This document shows, one piece after another, positions 33,703-46,698 of a stretch of DNA of 64,000 nucleotides. Numbering within the stretch: position 1 is the stretch's first letter; every line of letters begins with the position of its first letter. The translations under genes and the position numbers were made by a program. The stretch lies in contig OX327694.1 in the NCBI GenBank assembly GCA_946807835.1, forward strand, positions 9,870,001 through 9,934,000, given 5' to 3'. The notes under the pieces were generated by a model, which was given only the letters and a program-made list of their open reading frames with translations, made no database searches and was not told where the DNA came from. The DNA comes from Ailanthus altissimus. Lineage: Eukaryota; Streptophyta; Magnoliopsida; Sapindales; Simaroubaceae.

Positions 33703-35814
33703 TATTAGAAATGGTGATTACATTCCATTCTAATATTGTATGAATATTAATTGTTTAATATTTATACAATAAGAATTTTGAATAAAATTGTTAATATTAA
33801 ATATTTATGGTAAGATGTTGGCAGCATCTCAGACATTGTATGATTTAAAGGAGTTTAGATTTAGTCTAAAAGAGTTTAAACCAAGGCTAGGAGTTAGCAA
33901 CGCTGAGAGTTATAATTGCTGAGAGTTAGCACTGCTAAGAGTTAGTAGGTTACAAAAGTTAGTGAAATCTAAAGAGTTAGAGTCTTGTCTGAAATAGGCA
34001 AAGACTCGAGGGTATATTAGCAATGACATAGTTACAAAGGGTTGCAAATAGTGCTAAGAAATGTCATTGTGTAATTATGTTCTTAAACGCTATATTCTTG
34101 ATCTATTTTCACTGATGTGGTTTTGTATGTGAAAATCTTATTTAATATAGATAAGTGTATGCCTATGTTTGGATGGTTCAGATGATTAGTCTTACTAGAC
34201 CATGAGCTTAATGCAAGTTCGTATAGACATGCGGATATTTAGTGAGGACTAGATACCGAACAAACTTAATTAAGACCTTCAATAGACATCCCATAAAGTC
34301 GACAATTGAGGGTATTTTCGAGTTAAGAAGTATTCGTGGTCCCTTGACTTGAGCACCATGATGGGCTTGTGAGTGATCTGCCATACTAAGGTTCTACACA
34401 TGTTAGAGATCTTTCATAGCCTGACAGTTGGATGTCGCTAAGTATGGTCCGATGCTCATGGAGTTTCCATCAGCTTATATGGATGAGCTATATATCCAAA
34501 TGCTCTAAGAGTGTATTTCAAAAAATCTTATGACCATAAGTAATAAACTTAGGAAAGTGTTTCCTGTAGAAGAAAAAATATCTTAAAAGTGTTTGTAGAT
34601 ATTATTTATAAGAATACGAATCTAGAGATAATTTTTAGGGTTGAGCATATGAAAACTTGACGGTGATAATCTATATCTCCGGTCTTCCAAGATATAAATA
34701 ATCGAGTGATTATATGAATATATATTAACCTCAATTTGTATGGTTCAACGCATTTTTTTGTTATTTTCATAACGTATGTATGAGGCATCGTTAATGGACT
34801 TACGAAAAAGTTTTATAAGACAAATGGGTGTGAACCTAGATAGTTTCACTATATGAAGTGTACTCGTTATGTATTAGGGTAGTGCACTAGATCGAATAGT
34901 TCGATTTGAGAAATTCTTAAATTCTAAAAATTATTTTAAAATCTCTCAAAAAATTAACAAGATCTAAGTGTTAAGCTCAAGTTGTTAACAAGTGAGACTT
35001 ACCACTTCATTCCTTTATTACCATATGTCAATATCATTAATTTATAATAGCATGCACATAGCATAATAAGAATGACTTGTTTAATTATCAAACGGTGGCA
35101 TGAAAGGCCAATATATGACCAAAATGGTATAACCAAGAGGTGGCATTTGTTAGTTCATTAATAAGTATGAAATAACCTCTTTTTTTTGTCATGCTTAATG
35201 TAAAAGCATGACCTGTCCGTTTCTTATTCATCATTTATAAGGTAATCGATTTGCCATACTTATTGCTTTTGCAGGAGATGGCTTTGCCTTGTTAAATTAC
35301 AAAGCATTTAGCAACTAATTTGTATAAGATTTCGGCCACCTCATTCGCTTTGCCACTAATCAATTGATGACGCACGAAGTGTGCTATATAAATTCTTTGT
35401 CATGCTTAAGCAAAAAGGACACTAAATTGAATTTAATTGGATAATGGACGGTAATCAAAGGCTATAAAATGAGGCCGGTTTCTTCATTTGCATTTAACAA
35501 GTGAAGAAGTAAGTGCTAAAACATTCACTAAATATTTAGTGTAAGATTTTGGCCGAGTGAAATAAATAAGAAGCAAAGAAGTAAAGGGTTGCTTCAACAA
35601 TAATTTTTGCCCGAGAAAAGAAGTTTATTATTCTAGTTCAAAAAATTTCATCTTGTTTTCGTCTATAATTACTTAAAGCACACTTCAAAGACAAATTCTC
35701 TTTTATTTCATTAATATAATGAGATATATTTTTTTAATATTTTATTATATAAATTTTTCATGTATGACGTGTAAAATTAAAATTAAAATGTACACAATAA
35801 CTTAGCGCACAACA
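33703..35814 (+). repeat. 3' LTR of copia element 2 (family A, A7)
   Basis: Follows the polypurine tract of element 2. It starts TATTAGAAATGG (mutated TGTTAG) and ends near GCGCACAACA. The right half is clearly related to A5 (ggccgagtgaaataaataag). Confidence 0.83.
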
Positions 35815-37734
35815 CACTTTCATGAGTGACATATTAATTGGAATGAAAATTTTGGGAAAATAATTTAAGATGTAATTTATCATTCATTCTGTACAGTGGT
35901 ATAGGAATTGATATGCAATTTGGCAGCTAAGATGGTGGCACAATGTATATGAATGGTTGCCTAAAATGCTGAAGTTGGGGGAGAATACAATAATGTTCTA
36001 AATCTTAACGATATCTTTTGTTTCATCTGAATAAATCAGTTTGGCCACCTTTATAACATTGGAAAACTACAGCCATTGCTGAAAAGAGTGCACACCGGAT
36101 CAATTTACAAATACATTTTCCACTTCATGCCTGTTACCGCTTCGTGCATGTACATATCCCTTCAACGAAGAAATTGAAAGGCAATTTCGCATATTAGACA
36201 TTGTATTACTTCTTCTGTTTATCCCAACAAAGCATTGATCTCCTTTGTCGATGAAAACAAAGGAGTGGAATACTTTGTACATGCCATCAAATACCGAAAG
36301 TTTTGCAGAAGTTTCCTTTTTCGTGCTTTGTTGGAAACAGCATTTGGACAAGAAGATGGGAAGGCCTGTGGGGAAGAGTTTAGATAAAGTTGGGCTCTCC
36401 GCCCACAATTTTATGGTACCAACTCAACTGGGTAACCTTTTGCAATCAATCAGGTCTCTAAAATGCTACATATTTATAATTTAATAGTGAGCGTGACAGG
36501 TTACATTTGCCTTAGGAATCCTCATTAAAATGGCAGAGCCATCCTGAATGCAATTTTGTCAATATAAGTTGTTTCCCACAAGCTCTTCATTGTATCTAGT
36601 AAGTGAATCTCTCTTGCTCTCTCTCTCACAGGTTTGCGGACCGTATCGAAGGTGATCCCATCCTTACCCCGAGGTTTTGATGGTCCGTCGTTGTGCAGTA
36701 TCCTAATCTGCAAGTTTTTTGTCACTGCCTAATTATATATACTAGAAAAAAAAATTTCATCATGCTTAAAAGATTTGGATTAACCCTGTTGTCTTTTTCT
36801 ATCTTTAGAGACATGACAAAGCTTTATAATTGACGAGTCAATAGAATAGAAACTTGACAATTTACAACGTAGGTTTTTGCTTAAACATGGGATTAATCTT
36901 CTATTTAAAAAATCTCATGTGGCAGAGTAATCGGCTCTTCTTCTGGATTCTTTCATCACTCTCTTTCACTGAAAACAAATACACTTTAGAGTTTTTCCCT
37001 CCTTCCTGCACCTTGAGTGGCTCTAAAGAACCAAAGCAGTAACAAGAACAACATTTTTGCTGATGGCTGAACCTTTTCACTTCCACAAATTTGCAGTACA
37101 AGGTATATCAACTGAAACAACCAACACTTGATGAGGATTTGCTTGACTATATGCAACTGAGTTTGCTCTTGTAACTCAGATGTGGTGTTACAGTTCATAT
37201 GGTAAGATTACTTAACCAAGTGCATTCTTAATATGGTTCTGCAAATTATTATTCTATCGTTTTTCAATCTTTGGCAGCTCTGCGGGCTGGAGCGGAAACT
37301 TGGATCTTGAACTAGTCTTCCTATAGATTCTTTTATTTAATACAACCGTAAATCTTTTCAAGGTTAATTCAGTAACATCTAGACAGTGAATTGTTCTCTT
37401 CATCACAGCTGACATGTAAGAGCAGATGTAAAATAAAACTCTATAACGTTCCATAGAAAGTTCTAAACAATATTCTCATCAATACAGCAGAGGAAATTTC
37501 CTAGTAAAACTCACTCAACAAGTCATTGAGGATTCCTCACAAATCAAATTATAAAATTTTACATCAAGGAATATCAAATGGAATTACAACAATTCTGTCA
37601 AATGGTGTAGTACCCTTGAAAGTTTCACCTTCGTTCTTCATGGCATTTTTGCAAGTTCCTAGGATGGATTTCTATATAGTGAGGTGGAAATCAACAGAAG
37701 AATCATGCCAGTGCCCAGTCATACATCATAGATC
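35815..37734. other. Low-copy DNA with short open frames, no identifiable gene
   Basis: Less AT-rich than the spacers and without LTR sequence. Short frames occur on both strands (for example minus 36408-36100 and minus 36725-36525), but none matches a family I know and I could not assemble an exon-intron structure. It may be worn host gene sequence upstream of the RH41 relic. Confidence 0.4.
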
Positions 37735-38879
37735 AAGTGAAAAATCATGGAAGATAATCGATCAGTGGCAGTGGCAAAGGGTGATGAAGCCAATGGTAAC
37801 ATTACCCACAACTCTTACTTGTTTGACTTCTTACTTGGAGAAGCAATTCTGATTCTAGGGAAAGGTATATTTATCTGCTTCTTATTGACACTTGATGGCC
37901 AAGTTAGTATTAACCATTTATGGATAATTGCAATCCGACGAATTAAACTTGACAATTAATTGCTGATATTGTTTACTTGTTGGGATTTCTCAGAAATCAG
38001 AATCTATTTGATTTTCTGTTGAATGAGATTTTGATCAAGTAGAAAATCAAATACATTCTGATTTCTGAGAAATCCCAACAAGTAAACAATATCAGCAATT
38101 AAGTAACATGTTAATTCGTCAAAACAGATTGCAATTATCCATAAATACTTAATACTAACTTGGCAATCAATTATCAATAAGAAGCAGCTAAACATACTTT
38201 TTCCCGGAATCAGAATTGCTTCCCCGAGTAAGACTTGTAGGTAATGTTACCATTGGCTTCATCACTATTCGCTATTTCCACTGATCGATTATCTTTCATA
38301 ATTTTTCTACTTGATGAAAATCTCATTCAACAAAAAATAAAATAAATTCTGATTTTTGAGAAATCCCAACAAGTAAACAATATCAGCAATTAATTGTTAT
38401 GTTAATTCGTCGTAACAGATTGCAATTATCCATAAACGCTTAATACTAACTTGGCCATCAATCGTCAATAAAAGCAGCTAAACATACCTTTCCCCGGAAT
38501 CAGACTTGCTTCCCTAAGTAGAAAAATCATGGAAGATAATCGATCAGTGGCAGTAATGAATGGTGAAGCCAATGGTAACATTACCTACAAGTCTCGATGT
38601 CTTACTTAGAAAGCAATTCTAATTCTGAGGAAAGGTACATTTAGCTGCTTCATATTGACGATTGATGGCCAAGTTAGTATTAAGCGTTTATAGATAATCA
38701 CAATCCATTTCGATGAATTAACCTGAAAATTAATTGTTGATATTGTTTACTTGTTGGGATTTCTCAGAAATCAGAATTTATTTTATCTTCCGTTGAATGA
38801 GATTTTCATCAAGTAGAAAAATCATAAAAGATAATTGATCAGTGGCAGTAGCGAATGGTGATGAAGCCAAGGGTAACAT
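37735..38879. repeat. Cluster of five ~310-bp units in + - - + + order
   Basis: Five copies, some partial, of one unit beginning 'aaaatcatggaagataatcg' and ending 'gatttt(c/g)atcaag'. They are + 37735-38040, - 38042-38333, - 38334-38517 (truncated), + 38518-38815 and + 38816-38879 (cut by LTR A8). The first pair forms a long hairpin: arms of ~250 bp with a 25-base loop at 38018-38042 (tgttgaatgagattttgatc...). The tight core 'tgatattgtttacttgttgg' is nearly invariant. In its forward sense the unit holds a short frame starting MEDNRSVAVA, which I do not recognise. Confidence 0.85.
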
Positions 38880-40163
38880 TGTTGGGAATCGAATGTGTGA
38901 CATATGAGTGTATACATAATTTCAAAAATTATTATATATAGTGGAAGCATATTAACAAATACATATAATTTAACAATTAAACACATATATCACATATATG
39001 AATAAGTATAACAATTATACATTTATAAACATGATGAACAATTGTACTAAAATATTATGTAAAACACTTACCTAATTAATGTAGCTTTATAAATTCTTCA
39101 AGTCCCCCAACAATTCATGTGAAGAGCTCATCGTGAAGTATATGTTGAACAATTCGAGTCTATAACTTTTGGTAGGATTAATGAGCTAGAATGGTAGTTT
39201 AGTTTTAGAATTTTCAGTAAAATGTATTCAAACTCTTTTGAATACAATTTTGTTTCTTAAATAGAAATGATAAATATTTTACATACAACTCTTGTATTAA
39301 TTAGAAATATTTAACATACAACTCTTGTATAATTCTTAGAAATAATTTTCACATGATAATTATTTTGAACAACTCTTTTCTAAAATAATTATCTTTTTTT
39401 CCATTTCATTTTAGTCATCCATTAGAGAAGGAGATGAAGAGAAGTTTGTTTACTTTTCCAACACTTGAAAGAACAAAACTCAAAACTCTCTCTTACCTTT
39501 CTTCCTTGGCTGAATTTTTGCTCACAAAATTGAATGAATCTTTCAATTGTTTTCCAAAATATTTTTGTTATTCAACATTTTGATTAAACAAAATAAGTGC
39601 TCCACCAATTTTATTGTTGGTCTCCCACTTAAGATTAATTTAACCAAGTATTAGAATAATAGCCACCTAAATTAATTTTTACCTAACAAATATAATTACT
39701 TCAATTATAATGGGTAAATAAATAGCCAACAATTAGGCCCCTTATTGTATTAAAATACAATGCCATGATCTATATATATTATAATATTATCTAATAATAT
39801 AATAATAATATATAATTTAATTATTCAAAATAATTTTGAATAATTATTTTTTACCTTATTAATTTTTACTACCAAGGTCAAATGGTAAAAAGGTAAAATC
39901 AAATAATGGAACAAATTTTGCCACTTGTTAATATTCTATTAATTAATAATCCATGTTAATTAATTAAATGATTTACTTAACAATTAAGTCTTGGCAAATG
40001 TATATCCCGAGGGATCCCTAAATAATTATTCTATTTTACTGAAATTTATTTGATCGAATAATTCAATCCAATATGCTACCCTAGTGCGCAATGAGTACAC
40101 TTCATATTGCGAGACTCTCTAGGTCCATACCTGATTTGTCATATGGAGCTCCTCTATACGTCA
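38880..40163 (-). repeat. LTR family A, truncated copy (A8)
   Basis: Begins TGTTGGGAATCGAATGTGTGACAT, the reverse complement of the family end, closest to the LTR at the window's right edge (A11). It breaks off near 'ctctatacgtcatga', where gypsy LTR sequence G2 takes over across the 4-base overlap atga. The remaining ~1 kb of the LTR is missing. Confidence 0.83.
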
Positions 40164-42493
40164 TGAAAAATCATGAAACAAAACTTGAAATGTCACTGTA
40201 CAGCCCCTCCCTCACTTGGACGAATTTTGCTCTCTTTTACTCTGAGTGTTTGCTTTTGATCACTTGAAATTTCTACACACTTCTACCATATTTATAGTGC
40301 TCTTCCAAAAGACCAATTTATCCCTCAACTAACTCAAAATTTTTAAATTTTCATTAGTTGAAAACTAAGTATGTAAATGGTTTTTTTGTAATTATCTAGT
40401 TAGAATAGTCCAATGACCTAACTAGAATTTTTAACTTGGCAATCTATGAGATTGTTTCTAATTGGTTCATTCTCTAATATATGGATTGTGTTTCTAAACA
40501 AAGGCTTGTTCCATACATAACCCTTAAATAAAAATTCATGTAATAAATTAGAATTTCCTTTTCTAAGCCAATAGAGAAAAATTTCAAAAATATTCTAGGG
40601 TCATCCGACGCTTTGACGCATGTGAAATTATCAAATTAGGTCTAATATCTCTCATGCGCACCATAAAAAATGTGTTGGAACCTAGGGTAAAATTCTGCCA
40701 CTTTAGGGAAGTTAGGGATTGAGTGGTGTTTTGATTGAATTTTTGTGTGTAAATGGTGCATATTGTAAATTGAATGTATATGGTTGATGAAAAAACCAAA
40801 AATGAAGAAAATGAGACATAATTGTCCATTTTGGAAAGGTGAAGGGCATGTATGTCCAACCAAGTTATAGGGCGTGCAATAATTTTCAAGGCGCCGGATG
40901 GTGAGTTAGATTAGATTAAATGACTTCGTAAATAAAAATTGGGAAGTAGTATGCATCCGGGCTTTGTATGCCGATTAGGGCATTTAGTAGTTAAATGAGA
41001 TTCTAGCATTCGATTTGGTTCTAAATGTCATTTATGGCGCGTAGGTGAAGATAACCGAGAGCGATAACGGGAGCAGAAATCGGGAGCGAAATTGAGTGTG
41101 GAGCGGTTGTGAGTGAAAATCTACCATTTCTTTTACTTTTCGTTTATTATATTTTCGCATAATGAATATGTATGTTTTATGAGCTTTCGATGCATAAACA
41201 TGATTTATGATCTTGATATGTATTCATAGACATGCTTTTACATGTTCGGTTTAAGAAACAGTTTTAAAATTTCTGCATTTATTTTAAAGGCCATTGGTAC
41301 CCTCAGATTATAGTGGTGATGATTGTATTAGACCTGGCCGGTATATCCCGTGCACATGGGTAGGTCTTAGGGGTGTGTCACTAACTCCGAAAAGTCGGGA
41401 TGTCGAGTCATGTGAGTCGCCCTATGTGTATGGGGTATTGTCTCAATATATGTATACGATGTAGGATTCCGTTGCATAACTAGTGAGATGTCTTGAGATG
41501 TTATTGTGGGTGCTGCTAGTTGAGGTGCCCCGTGACCTACTCATGTGTGCGGTGCTAGTTGAGTCGCTGCGTGAGTATAGAGCTTTAGGGTTACTATTGG
41601 TACAGTTTAGAAAGAAAATGGCCGAGCGAGGATTTTACTAGTTTTCGATTTACCGATAGCATTTATGCATTTATATGCACACAACAGTCATTATATTATA
41701 CAGATTCTGAATCTTGTTTTTCAAAGATGTAGATAAAATTCGCTCGGCAAGATTTTATTAGCATATGATATTAGAAACCGTTTTACAGTTTTACATCAGT
41801 TTTAGAAGCATGATTTCTACATGAACTTTAGAATTTGCTATCTATACATGATGTTATTTTATTGAAATTTTATTGGCACTCACTGAGCTCCTTTAGCTCA
41901 CCCGTTTTGTGTTTTATGTTTTTTAAACCCCTTTCTCAGGTGCAGGTCTCGGTACGCAAGCTGCTGATTCTCCTATTGCCGAGTAATAGGCCAAATCCGA
42001 AGATTATTTTTGTATATGTAAATGTGCTAAGTAGCACCCTTTACTTTATGCATAATGGTTTTAGGCATGTATATTTGTATATATGTTTTGAACCAAGAAG
42101 AAGAGATTTCAATTTTCTGATGATCAATTTTACTTTTTATGATTATGCCTATTTTGTGATTCAAATGAATAATTGAGTTGTGTTGGATTTGATTTGGAAA
42201 GGACCGGAGGTCCGAATTGATAGTATTGAGATGTATTAGAAATAGAAGTGAATTGTTTTTACAGGTTTTATATGAATTTTCCGAAAACAGGAAAAACTCT
42301 GTCCGTTTTTTTTAAAATTAAGATTGTCATTTTCATGTATATTACAAGACCTTCTCAGTAGTAGTAAGAATTAAAAAGGGGTTCACCTCGCAGAATTTCT
42401 CAACTTACCCAATTAGGTCAGAGGAACTTCCGTTGGGGTGCCCGGCAGGGCCGCTGGGATCTATAGTAGAGGGTCTCGGGTCGGGTCCTGTCA
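40164..42493. repeat. Rearranged gypsy-type LTR copy G2 (internally inverted)
   Basis: Two segments of the G-type LTR meet head to head near 40668. Bases 40164-40667 match the plus-strand sequence of G3 at about 56080-56590, so they are inverted relative to the rest. Bases 40668-42493 match the reverse complement of G3 from about 55745 down to 53933 and end TCGGGTCCTGTCA. About 330 bp between the two segments and the true LTR start are absent. RH41-like sequence follows directly at 42494. Confidence 0.85.
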
Positions 42494-45383
42494 TTTTTGG
42501 TTGGTGGTGATGCTATAGCTAGTCAGATATACCACATTAAATGAAGAGTAGAACTAATTGTAGGAACTCTAGGTAGGTCATTGACCTTCTATTGAACCAT
42601 GATATTGAACTAGATGCCATAATGATATTTGTTTTGGATGAGGTTGACTGTATACTTCAAAAGGGTTTCCAAGACCAAGTAATGCAAGTTTTCTGGGCTC
42701 TTTCCCAACCCCAGATCTTGATGTTTTTCGCAACAATCTCACAAAAGGTAGAGAAAATGGTGTACTTATTAGGAAAGGATATTTTTAGTATCTCTATTTG
42801 CAAGCCTGATAAACCAAATAAGGTTGTTAAGTAGCTATTGAGTCAAATAAAAAGAAGAAAAAGCTTTTTGACATTTTGATGCGCAAGCAGCATTTTATGC
42901 CACCAGCTGTGTTTATGTGAGTTCAAAGCTTGGGGCAGATTTCCTATCTAATGTGATTATAGTCCCCAAAAGGATGAAAGCCTTGTCAATTCACGAGGAT
43001 AAGCCTATGAATGAGAGAAGATAAATAATGAGGTCATTTTTGTTAACGTATTTTTGGGTGTATGCATGTGATTGTGTACATATTAAAAAACTAAACACAT
43101 GTATCATATACATAGATTTGACAGCAAAATTTATCATATAATCAATATATACACATGTACTTCAATTCTTAACAACTTAAGAATACAGAAAACATACCTA
43201 TAAAGACCTCCGATGAAGATTTTAAATCCGAATTTCTTTGCTCCAACTTTGAGCTCACCTTGAAGTACACTTTTGTTCAATTCTAGTTCACAACAATCCA
43301 GTGGGATTATGAAGCTAGAATAGAAACAGTATAATCTCCAGCAATAAGGTTTTGTATTACTTGAAAGAAAAATAAGAAGGATTTATTTTTCTTTCTCCTT
43401 TGGTTTTTCTCACAAGTCTTCTTTCAAAGAAAATCTCTCTCAAAACCAACTCTTCTTTTTCCTCTCAATACTTGCACGAATTTTCATTCACTCACTTGTT
43501 AACACACATGAAACTCAACCATTTTTAGTGCTCTCAACACTTCACAAGTGCTCCACCAAAATTAGATTAAGTGGCCAACTACCAAAATAATTTTTGGTGG
43601 CCATTTTAATGGTCTAATAAAATTAACCATTAATCACAAAATGGTGCTCCACTTAATTTAATTTATGTTTCTCAAATTAGGTATGTCTTCCATTTATGAA
43701 TAAAATAACAAATAAATAAAATCATATTTTATTTATTTAATTATTCAAAAACTATTTGAATAATTAATATTTACCTTATTTAATTTTACCAACATGGTAA
43801 ATGGTTGAATTCATGGTAAAACAATAATATACTTAACATTTAAGTCTAAACAAGTGCATAACCCGAGGGACCCCAAAACATATTTTCGGTTTGCTGGAAT
43901 TTCTAGGATGGAACTGTTCAATCCATTATATTGCCCCAGTGCATAATGAGTACACTTCATATTGTGAGACTATCTAGGTTCACGCCCAAATTGTCATATA
44001 AAACTCATCCATACGTCCATGAACGATGCCCCACACACACGTTACGGATATTACAAAGTAGCGCGTTAGACCATACAAGTTGAGGTTATAACATATTCAT
44101 ATAATCCCTCCATCATTTATATCCGGGTAGAGTAGAGATATAGATCAACACCGTCAAATCTCCATATCCCCAACCGAAAGCTTATCTCTAGAATTGTATT
44201 TCAATAAATAATATGTCCAAATATTTTTGTAATATTATTTATCCCTAGGGTTAAACTTTTTTCCTGGGAAATATTGCTTATACCCATAAGACTTTCTGAG
44301 ATACAATCTTTAGAGCATTAGGATATAATACTCACCAAAATGAGCTAATGGATCCCATATCTGTGCACATCGGACTCCATGAGCATCGGACTATACCCAG
44401 CGGTCAGACCATGAAAGGTTTCTGATATGTGTGGAACCAAAGTATGATGGATCACTCACAAGCCCACCGTGACACTCAGGTCAAAGGACCACGAATACTA
44501 CTCAACTCAAAAGACCCTCAATTGACGACTTTTATGGGATGTCTATTGGAGATCTTTGTGAGTCTGTTCAGTATTCAGTCCTTACTGAATACCTGTATCT
44601 CTATAGGAGTTTTCACTAAACTCATGGTTTGCTAAGACTAACCATCTGGACCATCCAGATATAGACATACACCAATCTATATATTTATTAAGGTATTCAC
44701 TGATAGACCAACATCATTGAAGATAGATCGAGAACATAATATTTGAGAACATATTTGCATAATGACATTTTTTAGCACTATTTACAACTCTTTGCAACTA
44801 CGCCATTACTAATATATTCTTCAGTCTTTGTCCTATTTCGGACAAGGCTCTAACTCTTTAGATATCACTGACTCTTATAACTTGATAACTCTTATCAGTG
44901 CCAACTCTTAGCATTTATAACTCTCAGTGTTGCTAATTCTTAGCACTGATCTAAACTCATTTAGACCAGATCTGAACTCTTTCAGATCGTACAATGTCTG
45001 AAACATTACAAGTATCTTACCATATATAAATATAATTAGCGATTTAATGAAATAATAATACTAGTATAAATATTAAACAAATATTCATACATAATGAGAT
45101 GGCACGTAAGCACAAATCCCAATAATATTTACTAGAAAAGGTTCTTGTGATGGTGTCTATTGGGCTATTGATTCAAGGGAGTCGATCTTTTGGATGTGAG
45201 ACAGGCGAATGTGTTTGACATGCCTAATTTTATCAAGAAGTATATCCATCAGATCAGTAGAGCTTCTAGACTGAAAGAGGAAGGTACACCAATTATGTTT
45301 ATGAATGAGGAAAATAAAAATCTATTTACAGAGTTGCAATGGGTTTCTTATTTGACAAGGGCTCTAAGAAGAGGAAATGCTAA
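42494..45383 (+). pseudogene. RH41: DEAD-box RNA helicase 41-like (RH41) pseudogene, C-terminal part
   Basis: Relic of a plant DEAD-box ATP-dependent RNA helicase. It begins within the first RecA domain (VGGDAIASQIYHI), then VELIVGTLGR (TPGR motif changed), VLDEVDCILQKGFQDQVMQVF (motif II in the DEVD form I recall for RH41), ALSQPQILMFFATIS (SAT changed to FAT) and KPDKPNKVVK. Near 42860-43030 comes the second RecA domain (QHFMPPAV, LGADFLSN, KALSIHEDKPMNERR). Solo LTR A9 splits the frame at 43041-45124. Coding similarity resumes with LLEKVLVMV, then VRQANVFDMPNFIKKYIHQISRASR (counterpart of the HRIGR motif) and NEENKNLFTEL, ending SKKRKC-stop at 45381. Stops and frameshifts (near 42550, 42575, 42835, 42925 and 45180) kill the frame. 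The N-terminal half and its zinc finger are missing or replaced by G2. Confidence 0.85.
43041..45124 (-). repeat. Solo LTR, family A (A9), inserted in the RH41-like pseudogene
   Basis: This 2084-bp inverted copy starts TGTTAACGTATTTTTGGG and ends GCACAAATCCCAATA. The flanks are ATTTT (43036-43040) and ATATT (45125-45129), a 5-bp target duplication with one change. Joining the flanks restores the helicase order (MRSF, then LLEKVLVMV), which confirms the insertion point. Confidence 0.87.
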
Positions 45384-45484
45384 AATTCTATGAAAATTGG
45401 TAGTTTCTTGGCCTAATTTTTATTTCAGGTTTCGGGATATGCATTAAGGACATCAATAATTTCTTGATATTATCAAAAGTGATA

Positions 45485-45925
45485 ATTTGCTAACCAAGAA
45501 TTTTTTATTGCTTCCAACTCACTCGTGGCTGCTATAATGGCAGTTATACGTAAACTGTTGATTCTTCTTCAAAGGGATAAATTATGACATGCCCATATTA
45601 ATGAGTATGATGCCTTATTATTATTGTGAGAAATGAATTTGCCAACCAATAAATTGCCTGCATCTAAGTTCCAACTCACTTGTGGCTGTCCTGATTGCAC
45701 TTTAAACCTAAACTGTTGATTATTCTTCAAATGGAGAAATTATGACATGCCCATATTAAGGAGTATGATTTCTTCTTATTATGTAAGAACTGAATTTTCC
45801 AACCAATATATTGCTTGCATTCAAGTTCCAATTCCCTTGTGACTGCTTCTGTTGCACTTTAAACCTAAATTGTTGATTATTCTACGAAGTGAGAAAATGT
45901 AGCATGCCTATATTATAAATGTAAA
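45485..45925. repeat. Three degenerate tandem copies of a ~155-bp unit
   Basis: The block 'ccaaccaat...cttgtggctg...aaactgttgattattct...tgacatgcccatatta' recurs with AACC anchors at 45492, 45644 and 45801. It lies just past the RH41-like stop codon and may be an expanded 3' flank. Confidence 0.8.
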
Positions 45926-46324
45926 TAGCTTTTTGTGGGGGCTTGGCTTTTGACATCATTGAATTTTTCACCAAATTTCTTTAGTTTACCAGGTTTCATT
46001 GCATCATTTTTTGTAGAGAATCTATCGAGGTGACATAGATAAAAGAGCAATTGTTGAGCATAAAAAGCTTAAGTGATGATAGAGATTGAAAAATTAATGC
46101 ATAATGTGATTGGCACAAAAGATTGACAATAGGGAATAGTAACCACTATGATGGGTTTGTGAAAACAACTTCTATATTTTGAACCTACCCAAAGAGGGTA
46201 GAGATTCTACACGGCCTTCCTGATCTAACCATTTCCAGTTGCACATAATGAAATGGCATCTTGGATTCAGCCATGTTCTTGCTAGTGCCTACTTTTGTTG
46301 GCTGAATTTGCTCTTACTATAAAC
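45926..46324. other. Unassigned sequence between two tandem arrays
   Basis: About 400 bases of AT-rich, apparently low-copy DNA. No coding frame or known repeat was recognised. Confidence 0.4.
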
Positions 46325-46698
46325 TTAATTATAAATTAGCTTTAGGCTAGTAGCAAAGTGGTAGCTCATCTTTTATTCTCTTCTTATAAAGGAATAATTT
46401 TTAAGTCTTATGTTTAAAATAATATAGGACATTTTCTTTTCATTATTATATAGATTCTATCTTGAAATCCATTTTTGCTTATCCTAATCTTAATTGTAAA
46501 GCAAGTTTCAAGCTAGTAATTTGGTGTTAGCTAACCTTTATGTTCTTCTTGCGAGGGAATGAGTTTGAGACTTATGGTTGAAATAATTTGGGACATTTCT
46601 CTTTTATTATTGTAGAGATTTTATCTTCAAAATGTATTTTTCTTTAGATTAATTTTAATTATAAAATGAGTTTCAAACTAGTAGTTTAATAGCAGTTA
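46325..46698. repeat. Degenerate ~164-bp tandem repeat, continued after the inserted LTR
   Basis: The anchor 'aattataaattagctttagg' and its variants recur at 46328, 46492 and 46656. The next partial unit is found after LTR A10, at 49046-49160 (ctcttcctaaaggaatatg), which shows that A10 landed inside this array. Confidence 0.75.

Noticed and set aside
37747..37959. MEDNRSV... frame as the N-terminus of the RH41-like helicase
   Set aside because: It lies upstream on the same strand, but I could not match it to the expected zinc-finger N-terminus, and it is part of the inverted-repeat unit.
37735..38879. CRISPR-like array
   Set aside because: The units are ~310 bp and in mixed orientation in plant DNA. 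There are no short regular spacers and no cas genes.
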